Position numbers and translations under genes: made by a program. Under the pieces are notes generated by a model. The model ran no database searches and was not told the origin of the DNA. It saw nothing but the letters and a program-made list of their open reading frames with translations. Below are positions 24,668 to 31,012 of a stretch of 35,768 bases of DNA, piece after piece (the first letter of the stretch is position 1; every line of letters starts with the position of its first letter). Source of the DNA: Mesorhizobium sp. (lineage in GTDB: Bacteria; Pseudomonadota; Alphaproteobacteria; Rhizobiales; Rhizobiaceae); contig NZ_JANINM010000292.1 in assembly GCF_024509055.1 (NCBI RefSeq), positions 1-35,768 of the forward strand, read 5' to 3'.

Positions 24668-26116
24668 TTATGGGGTGAAGACCTTCCGCGTGAACGCTTG
24701 TGTCAGCCGCAGCAGTTCCGGCCCCAGGACGCGATCGTTGCCCACCGGGGGCACGACGTCCCGAACCTCTCGGACGAAGCCGGCAAGTTCGCCCGGCGCC
24801 TGGCGGTCTGTCACGTGGAGCGCCTGTGATGCGACGACGGCAAGGGTGGCCAGGCAGGCATCCAGATATCGCCCGGCTCGTTCCTCCTTGGCCCAGGCCG
24901 GGAATGCGGTCGCCGCGACATCGTCCTGCCCGGCGCCCGCCGATTCCGTTCCCGGGATGAAAGTGCGCTGCGCGGCCGCCTTCGCCTGCTCGAGATAGCC
25001 GGTGGTCGCCATGGGTATGTAGCCAAGGCTGCCGTGTCCGTCGCTGTCGCTGGGGTCGCGTCCGACCATGAGCATGTTGGGAAGATGGGATACGGCGCCG
25101 TTCAGCAGCTTCGATCCGTGCCGGTCGCACAAAAGGCAGAGGTCGGCCCAGATGGCGGACAGGTCGTCGAGGGCAGGGGCTGCCATAGCATTGTGGTAGC
25201 CGCCCGTGCTGATGCAGCGCCCATAGGGATGATCGTTGTCGGGCGGGATGTAGACAGGGTTGTCGGATGCCGAGCCGAGCGAAATGTTTGCGGCGCGCTC
25301 GGCGGCGGCGACGGCGCGGTGGGCGTGGCCAAGCACGCGCGGCACGATGCGGTAGCTCACCGGGGCCTGATAGTTTCGCCGCTCGGTGCCCGCGCCTTTG
25401 AGCAGGCGCCGCAACGCCTGAAGGGCCGCGGCTTCGTGCTCGTCGCCCCAGAGCTGGTCCAGCGCCGCGTCATAGTGCTCCATGGGCGCGCGAAACGCCT
25501 CGATCGAAAGCGCCAGGACCTGCTCGACGAGACCAAGGCGGCGACGAGCGGCGAGCGCCGCGTCGGCCAGAAGCGCTGCGGCGCAAGGCGATCCATTGAT
25601 AAGCGAACCCCTTTCCTTGACCTCGAGGTCGAGGCTCGCGGTCAATTCCGCGAACAGCGGGTAAAGCGCCAGGATTTCGCCGGCGCCGCCTTGCCCGGAC
25701 GAGGCCACGGTCGGCAAGGCTCGGCCGTCGAGCATGCCGGCGACGGCAAGCGCGACGCGCGGGGTGGTCGCGGCGTTGCCCTCGATGAAATTGGCAAGCC
25801 GGGCCAAGATCATCGCCCTGACGACCCGGTCGGGATAGGGATCGCCAAAGGATGTCGCTGCGGCAAAGGCCTTGATCCGTGCGTGACGCTCGCGCTCTTC
25901 CACCGAGAGTCGCTCGCTCGCCAGTTCGCCCATCGCAGTCGTGACCCCGTAGATCATGAGGTTCGGGTCAGTGTCGATCAGGCGTAGGAACGCTTCCCGG
26001 CAACGCGCGATCTCGCGTAGTGCGTCCTCGCTGAGGCGCACCTGCTCGCCTTGCCACGCCACCCGCAGGACCGACTGAAGGTTGATATCCGCCCTCTTGG
26101 TCAAAGTGACTGTCAT
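24668..26116 (-). CDS. Histidine/phenylalanine ammonia-lyase homologue lacking the MIO triad
   Basis: A 482-residue cytosolic protein of the HAL/PAL lyase superfamily, close to the family's usual 500. Collinear motifs are MIYGVTTAMGELA (canonical YGVNTGFG; Tyr56), SLINGSP (LINGTQ), SASDNPV, GGYHNAMAAPALDDL (GNFHGxP) and GQDDVA (QEDHVS). The motif that normally reads G-S-V-G-A-S-G-D-L aligns without gaps to S-G-Q-G-G-A-G-E-I at 140-148. The Ala-Ser-Gly that cyclises to the MIO electrophile is thus Gly144-Ala145-Gly146. The Tyr of canonical QDxYSxR is also lost (QAPVSYR), while its Arg stays. Ammonia elimination by the usual route is therefore unlikely; an MIO-free elimination, for example of another amine, is possible. 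GAGGGA sits six bases before ATG 26116. Confidence 0.87.
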   Translation of the reverse strand: MTVTLTKRADINLQSVLRVAWQGEQVRLSEDALREIARCREAFLRLIDTDPNLMIYGVTTAMGELASERLSVEERERHARIKAFAAATSFGDPYPDRVVRAMILARLANFIEGNAATTPRVALAVAGMLDGRALPTVASSGQGGAGEILALYPLFAELTASLDLEVKERGSLINGSPCAAALLADAALAARRRLGLVEQVLALSIEAFRAPMEHYDAALDQLWGDEHEAAALQALRRLLKGAGTERRNYQAPVSYRIVPRVLGHAHRAVAAAERAANISLGSASDNPVYIPPDNDHPYGRCISTGGYHNAMAAPALDDLSAIWADLCLLCDRHGSKLLNGAVSHLPNMLMVGRDPSDSDGHGSLGYIPMATTGYLEQAKAAAQRTFIPGTESAGAGQDDVAATAFPAWAKEERAGRYLDACLATLAVVASQALHVTDRQAPGELAGFVREVRDVVPPVGNDRVLGPELLRLTQAFTRKVFTP

Positions 26117-26159
26117 GATCATTCCCTCAACGACATGCACGATTGCTGCCTTGGTCCGC

Positions 26160-26188
26160 AGTTGTGCCGTGCATGCTGAAAGCGTCAA
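26160..26188 (-). promoter_or_regulatory. Candidate promoter of the lyase gene
   Basis: On the minus strand TTGACG (26188-26183) and ACAACT (26165-26160) are separated by 17 bases, giving a leader of about 36 bases. The -10 match is poor. An inverted repeat CATGCAC (26134-26140) / GTGCATG (26169-26175) brackets the -10 region and could be an operator. Confidence 0.35.
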
Positions 26189-26278
26189 GGGATCAGGGCA
26201 TTCTTCGCCATTCGTTATGGCGGCTTTCGCCGAACATGATCATGAAGTGGAGGTTTGTTGGCTTATACTGCTCCTTCG

Positions 26279-26308
26279 TTGGGTAAGCGCTTCGGTCGCC
26301 GCTATAGT
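26279..26308 (+). promoter_or_regulatory. Candidate promoter of the amidohydrolase-ubiX operon
   Basis: TTGGGT (26279-26284) and TATAGT (26303-26308) are separated by 18 bases, 42 bases before ATG 26351. The -10 box is good and the -35 moderate. The 234-base gap it shares with the divergent lyase gene also holds the perfect palindrome CATGATCATG at 26235-26244. Confidence 0.4.
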
Positions 26309-26350
26309 AAGCTCCGCCGGTGGGCAGTCGACGATGCAAGGGGAGAGCCC

Positions 26351-27712
26351 ATGTCCGATTTCGATCTGGTTTTGACGGGACGGGTGGTTGGCACCGACCG
26401 CGTCCGCGAAAATGGCTACGTCGCCATTCGCGGCGGGCTGGTCGAGCGCGTCGGCGAGGGCGCGCCGCCGGCGGCTGCGCGCCGGGAGGATTTTGGAGAT
26501 GCCTTCATCCTGCCGGGGGCGATAGACGCCCAGGTTCATTCCCGCTCCCAGGCCGGGCAGGAGGACTTTGTCTGGTCCACGCGCTCGGCCGCGGCCGGAG
26601 GGGTGACCACGATTGTCGACATGCCCTATGACGACGGGATGCTGATCTGCGACGCGGAGCGCCTTTCGCACAAGGCGCGCGAAGCAGGCGAACAGGCCCG
26701 TGTCGATTTCGCGCTGTACGGCACCGTGCATCCAGAGCAAGGGCCGGCCCATATCGCCGAGATGGTTGCGGCCGGCGCCGCCGGCTTCAAATTCTCGACC
26801 TTCGGCACTCATCCTGAGCGATTTCCCCGCATTTCTTCGGATATGCTGCACGCTTGCTTTGCCGAGATCTCGCGCCACGGCCTGATCGCCGGCATCCACA
26901 ATGAAGACGACGAGATGGTGCGGGCCGCAATCGCGCGGGTCATGGGCTCGGGCATAACTGACTATCGCGCGCACGGCATGTCGAGGCCGGCCGTCGCCGA
27001 AGCGGTGGCGACCGCGACGGTCTATGAGATCGGCGCGGCGACAGGCTGCTCGACCCATATCGTGCATTGCTCCATCGGCCGCGGCTACGATTTGTGCCGC
27101 GCCTACCGCATGCAGGGTTTCGACACCACGATCGAGGCTTGCATCCACTATCTCATCCTCGATGAGGAGCACGATGTCGCTCGTCTCGGCGGCCGGGCGA
27201 AGATCAATCCGCCCATACGTTCGCGCGACGAGGTGGAGGCCCTATGGCGGCATCTGGCCAGCGGCAACGTCACCGTCGTTTCGACCGACCATGTGAGCTG
27301 GTCGGCGGCGAGGAAGGACGACCCTGTGATGTTGAACAATTCCTCGGGCGTGCCTGGCCTGGAAGTTCTCTACTCGCTACTGCTCAAGGGGCTGTTTGAG
27401 CGCCGGATGAGCTTCTCATGGGCGTCCAGGCTTCTGGCGGCCAATCCGGCGCGGCTGTTCCGGATAGGGCATCGCAAGGGGGCGCTGGATATCGGTCGCG
27501 ATGCCGATATCGTCGTCATGGCGCACGATCCGCGCCGTTACCATCCGGCCGCCAGCGGCAACAACGTGGTCACGTGGAGCCCTTATGCCGGCATGGAATT
27601 GCCGTTCCGGCCTGTCGCGACGTTCCAGCGTGGCGAGCTGATCTTCGATGGCGCCAAGGTGCTGGCCCAGCCGGGGGCAGGCCGGTTCGTCACGCCGGGG
27701 CTGGCCGCATGA
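26351..27712 (+). CDS. Cyclic amidohydrolase (dihydroorotase / hydantoinase / allantoinase type)
   Basis: A 453-residue metal-dependent hydrolase with a TIM barrel inside a small beta-sandwich, expected to open a cyclic amide or ureide ring. The first metal motif is D59-A-Q61-V-H63, with Gln replacing the first His of DxHxH, a variant I also know from some class I dihydroorotases. The carboxylated Lys is K147 in GFKFSTFG; further His residues are in GIHNEDD and THIVHCS, and the catalytic Asp is in VVSTDHVSW. The end (WSPYAGMELPFRPVATFQRGELIFDG) resembles allantoinases. SD AGGGGAGAG precedes the ATG. It overlaps the M20 gene by four bases, and this ring-opening plus carbamoyl-hydrolase pairing is typical of hydantoin, dihydropyrimidine or allantoin breakdown. 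The substrate is open. Confidence 0.88.
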   Translation: MSDFDLVLTGRVVGTDRVRENGYVAIRGGLVERVGEGAPPAAARREDFGDAFILPGAIDAQVHSRSQAGQEDFVWSTRSAAAGGVTTIVDMPYDDGMLICDAERLSHKAREAGEQARVDFALYGTVHPEQGPAHIAEMVAAGAAGFKFSTFGTHPERFPRISSDMLHACFAEISRHGLIAGIHNEDDEMVRAAIARVMGSGITDYRAHGMSRPAVAEAVATATVYEIGAATGCSTHIVHCSIGRGYDLCRAYRMQGFDTTIEACIHYLILDEEHDVARLGGRAKINPPIRSRDEVEALWRHLASGNVTVVSTDHVSWSAARKDDPVMLNNSSGVPGLEVLYSLLLKGLFERRMSFSWASRLLAANPARLFRIGHRKGALDIGRDADIVVMAHDPRRYHPAASGNNVVTWSPYAGMELPFRPVATFQRGELIFDGAKVLAQPGAGRFVTPGLAA

Positions 27713-29007
27713 GCGCGCCTCGAAATCCTCGCATCGACAGCGAACGGCTGTGGGGCGACATCATGGCACTCGGCGAGCTTACCGAGCCGGATATCCCCTA
27801 TACGCGCCGTTCGTTCTCGCCGATGTTCCTCAAGGGGCGCGAATGGCTTTCGCAGCGTTTTGCCGATGCCGGGATGGCGGTGCGGCTCGACGCCGGCGGC
27901 AATCTCATCGGTCGCCTGCCGGCTGCCGATCCTGCACTGGGCACGATCATGATCGGCTCGCACAGCGACAGCGTTCCCTCGGGCGGCAGGTTTGACGGAA
28001 TAGCCGGCGTGGCCGCGGCGATTGAGGTGGTCCGTGCGTTTCGCGATGCCGGGCACCTCATGAACCACCCGGTGGAAGTGGTAGACTTCCTGGCGGAGGA
28101 GCCGAGCGAGTTCGGCCTGTCCTGCGTGGGAAGCCGGGCAATGGCCGGCCGCCTCCTTGACGACATGCTCGCTTACAAGAACGCCGCCGGTGAGGCGCTC
28201 GGCTCCGCGATCGACAGGGTGGGCGGCGATGTCGCCAACATTGCGCAGGCCCGCCGCGGCGACATTGCTTCCTTCCTCGAGCTGCATATCGAACAGGGCC
28301 GGGTCCTCGAGGACACGCATGTCGATCTCGGCATCGTTTCCGCGATCGCCAGCGTGACGCGGGTTGAAATCCAGTTCGAAGGCCGCGCCGATCATGCTGG
28401 CACCACGCCGATGCATTTGCGCCGGGACGCTGGAGTGGCGGCCGCGACCACCATCTCTTTCGTGGCCGCCGAAGCGGAACGCCGCGCCGCAATGGGCCGA
28501 GGGCATTTCGTCGCGACGACCGGCGTGGTGACAGTCTCGCCCAACGCGGCGAACGTCATCCCCGCCAATGCGCGTTTGATCATCGACATTCGCGCAGAGG
28601 ACGACGACGTCCTGGAGGGATTTCTCGAAAGCCTCGACGCACAGACGCTGGCGATTGCGCAAGCCGCCAGTGTCGGGCGGAGCGGCTGGAAGATCGTGTC
28701 GCGAACCAGGCCCGCCCATTGCGATCCGCAATTGCGGGAACTCCTTGGCCAGAGCGCTCAAAGCCTGGGCTATTCCGTCCTGGACATGGCCTCGGGGGCC
28801 GGACATGACGCGGCCTTCATCTCAATGATCGCGCCGAGCGGCATGGTCTTTGTACCCTGCCGCGAAGGGCGAAGCCACACGCCGGAGGAATGGGTGGCGC
28901 CCGAGGCGCTGGCGGCGGGAGCCGCCACGCTGCTGGAAACGATCATACGTCTCGATACAAGACCTGCCCCGGCGAACCGGACCTCGACCCAAGGAGCGCG
29001 ACAGTGA
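27709..29007 (+). CDS. M20-family N-carbamoyl-amino-acid hydrolase / allantoate amidohydrolase type
   Basis: A 432-residue zinc/manganese amidohydrolase of the HyuC/AllC/beta-ureidopropionase group. Metal ligands are seen in GSHSDSVPSGGRFDG, the bridging Glu in FLAEEPSEFG, then LELHIEQG, the dimer-domain RADHAGTTPM, and the last ligand in GHDAAF with RSHTPEEW after it. It would remove the carbamoyl group from the product of the upstream ring-opening enzyme, releasing an amino acid, ammonia and CO2. ATG 27709 lies in the stop codon of the amidohydrolase gene, and its own stop overlaps the UbiD start by four bases, so translation is coupled across the three. The exact N-carbamoyl substrate is not determined. 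Confidence 0.9.
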   Translation: MSAPRNPRIDSERLWGDIMALGELTEPDIPYTRRSFSPMFLKGREWLSQRFADAGMAVRLDAGGNLIGRLPAADPALGTIMIGSHSDSVPSGGRFDGIAGVAAAIEVVRAFRDAGHLMNHPVEVVDFLAEEPSEFGLSCVGSRAMAGRLLDDMLAYKNAAGEALGSAIDRVGGDVANIAQARRGDIASFLELHIEQGRVLEDTHVDLGIVSAIASVTRVEIQFEGRADHAGTTPMHLRRDAGVAAATTISFVAAEAERRAAMGRGHFVATTGVVTVSPNAANVIPANARLIIDIRAEDDDVLEGFLESLDAQTLAIAQAASVGRSGWKIVSRTRPAHCDPQLRELLGQSAQSLGYSVLDMASGAGHDAAFISMIAPSGMVFVPCREGRSHTPEEWVAPEALAAGAATLLETIIRLDTRPAPANRTSTQGARQ

Positions 29008-30365
29008 CCGACCAAAGCATGCGCTGGTTCCTTTCGAAGTTGGAAGCCAGCGGCGATTTGCACCGTGTCGAGCGCGATATCGACGCAAGATTCGAGATCG
29101 CTTCGGTCCTGACTCTGCGGCAATCGGGCCCGGCGCAACTGTTCGCCCGCGTCAACGGCCACGAGATGCCGGTAGTCGGCAACCTCTTCAATCACCGGAC
29201 ACGCTTCGCCACGGCGCTGGGCATTGAGCGGAACGAACTGGACGCGCTCTGCGTGAAGGCGCTCGAACAGCCGCTCGCGCCGCGGATCGTGGATGATGCG
29301 CCGGTGCAGCAGGTCGTCCATCGCGAGCCGCTGGACATCGGCGCGCTGCTGCCGGTGCCGCACTGGTTCGAGCGCGAGGCAGCGCCCTACATCACCGCCG
29401 GCGTCATCGTCGCCAAGGATCCGGAAACCGGGCGGCGCAATGTCTCGATCGCCCGGCTGCGGCTCGAAGGCGGCTCTAGGCTGATGGCCGGCATAGCCAA
29501 GAACCATCATCTCGCCCGGATCGCCGAGAAGGCGATGCAGAGGGGGCAGGACCTGGAAATCGCGGTCGCTATCGGCAATCACGCGGCCGTGCTGCTCGGC
29601 TCGCAGATGTATGTCGGCCTCGGCGACGACGAGTTCGACATTGTCGGCGGATTGCTCGGCGAGCCTGTGGAACTGGTGAAATGCAAGACGGTCGATCTCG
29701 AGGTTCCGGCGCATGCGGAGATCGTCCTGGAAGGGCGTCTGCGCCCGACCGAACTGATCGAGGAGGGGGCCGTCTCCGAGTTCCCCGGCTTCTACGTCTA
29801 TTACGGTCCGGGGATCGGCGTGGAGATCGGCTGCGTCACGCACCGCGAGGACGCGATCTACCAGGCCATTTTGCCCGGCTATGCTCCCGAGCATTGCCTG
29901 CTGGGCGCAGTCGCCATCGGCGCGACGCTCACGCGCGACCTGCAGCGATCGATCCCGGCCGTACGGCGTGTTTTCATCACCGACGGGGGCATGGGGCGGC
30001 TGCACGCGATCATCTCCATGCACCGGCCGCGTCTGGGCGAGGGCAAGCGCGCGGTGATGCTGGCGATGGGCCTGGTCAATCTGCTGAAGCACGTGATCGT
30101 CGTTGAGGATGACATAGATGTCGAGGACCCGCGGCAGGTCGAATGGTCCCTCGCGGCCCGGTTCCGTGGGCATGAGGATCTGCTCGTGCTGCCCGGCGTG
30201 CGGGCGGATCGCTGCGACCCGCTGCACGAGGATCTCGTCGTCACCAAGATCGGCATGATAGCCACGACGCGGCCCGGCGATGGCGAGCCCGGCGGGCGTT
30301 CCGAGTTGGCAAGTCCGCCACGCGATGTCCTTGATCGCGTCAAGGCGAACCTGCGGCTTTACTGA
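29004..30365 (+). CDS. UbiD-family prenylated-FMN decarboxylase, GTG start
   Basis: A 453-residue decarboxylase of the UbiD family with every key residue present. By the numbering I recall for fungal Fdc1, the cofactor-metal ligands N168, H191 and E233 match N146, H169 and E210, and the catalytic Arg173-Glu277-Glu282 match R151, E254 and E259, the pairwise spacings agreeing. It should reversibly decarboxylate an unsaturated or heteroaromatic carboxylic acid using prenylated FMN. It starts at GTG 29004, with AAGGAG seven bases upstream, overlapping the M20 stop. UbiX, which makes the cofactor, is encoded 26 bases downstream. The family includes 4-hydroxybenzoate, cinnamate, pyrrole- and furan-carboxylate decarboxylases; the operon suggests a nitrogen heterocycle rather than ubiquinone synthesis. 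Confidence 0.93.
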   Translation: MTDQSMRWFLSKLEASGDLHRVERDIDARFEIASVLTLRQSGPAQLFARVNGHEMPVVGNLFNHRTRFATALGIERNELDALCVKALEQPLAPRIVDDAPVQQVVHREPLDIGALLPVPHWFEREAAPYITAGVIVAKDPETGRRNVSIARLRLEGGSRLMAGIAKNHHLARIAEKAMQRGQDLEIAVAIGNHAAVLLGSQMYVGLGDDEFDIVGGLLGEPVELVKCKTVDLEVPAHAEIVLEGRLRPTELIEEGAVSEFPGFYVYYGPGIGVEIGCVTHREDAIYQAILPGYAPEHCLLGAVAIGATLTRDLQRSIPAVRRVFITDGGMGRLHAIISMHRPRLGEGKRAVMLAMGLVNLLKHVIVVEDDIDVEDPRQVEWSLAARFRGHEDLLVLPGVRADRCDPLHEDLVVTKIGMIATTRPGDGEPGGRSELASPPRDVLDRVKANLRLY

Positions 30366-30391
30366 TCGGCGCAAACGATCCGGAGTCCTGC

Positions 30392-30976
30392 TTGTCGAAA
30401 GAACGCTTCATCGTCGCCATCACCGGTGCCTCCGGCCACATCTACGGCGTACGGCTGCTCGAGACGTTGCGCGAACTGGGCTTCGAGACCCATCTGGTGG
30501 TTTCCAGGGCCGCTGTCGTCGCGCTTGCCCACGAGACCGACCTCAAGCTCAAGAACGTGCGCGCCCTTGCCGACCACGTCCACGACAATGATGACGTGGC
30601 CTCGCCGATCTCCAGCGGCTCGTTTCGCACGCGCGGCATGATCATTGCTCCATGCACCACCAAGACATTGGGCGAGATTGCCTCCGGCGCCTGCGGCACG
30701 CTGGTGTCGCGCGCCGCCGACGTCGTGCTGAAGGAGAGGCGCAGGCTGGTCCTGATGCTGCGCGAAACACCGCTGCATCTCGGCCATTTGCGAAACATGG
30801 TAGCGGTCACGGAAATGGGGGCGATCGTGATGCCGCCTGTGCCGGCTTTCTACGCAAGGCCCAGGACGATCGAGGACATTGTCGATCACACCGTCGGCCG
30901 CGCCCTCGACCTTTTCGATATCGACACCGGCAGGTTCAAGCGCTGGAAAGAACCTGGGGAGCATGTCCCGGAATAG
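30392..30976 (+). CDS. ubiX: UbiX-type flavin prenyltransferase, TTG start
   Basis: A 194-residue flavoprotein that prenylates reduced FMN to make the UbiD cofactor. The FMN-phosphate motif is ITGASGHIYGVRLLE near the start, followed by APCTTKTLGEIASG and the conserved RRRLVLMLRETPLHLGHL, then GAIVMPPVPAFY, all diagnostic of UbiX/Pad1. It starts at TTG 30392 with CGGAG six bases upstream. Encoded directly behind its UbiD partner, it is probably dedicated to this pathway rather than to ubiquinone synthesis, because a separate housekeeping pair would be expected elsewhere. It ends the operon and converges with the LysR-type gene, 36 bases separating the two stops. Confidence 0.94.
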   Translation: MSKERFIVAITGASGHIYGVRLLETLRELGFETHLVVSRAAVVALAHETDLKLKNVRALADHVHDNDDVASPISSGSFRTRGMIIAPCTTKTLGEIASGACGTLVSRAADVVLKERRRLVLMLRETPLHLGHLRNMVAVTEMGAIVMPPVPAFYARPRTIEDIVDHTVGRALDLFDIDTGRFKRWKEPGEHVPE

Positions 30977-31012
30977 CACGTGGTGCGCAGCTTCGCCGGC
31001 AGCGAGGTGTTT

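Noticed and set aside
27583..28806. 407-codon minus-strand open frame
   Set aside because: Shadow of the M20 carbamoyl-hydrolase gene; His/Arg-rich translation without motifs.
28770..30374. 534-codon minus-strand open frame
   Set aside because: Antisense to the UbiD gene, which has a full set of catalytic residues; the antisense translation shows no recognisable family.
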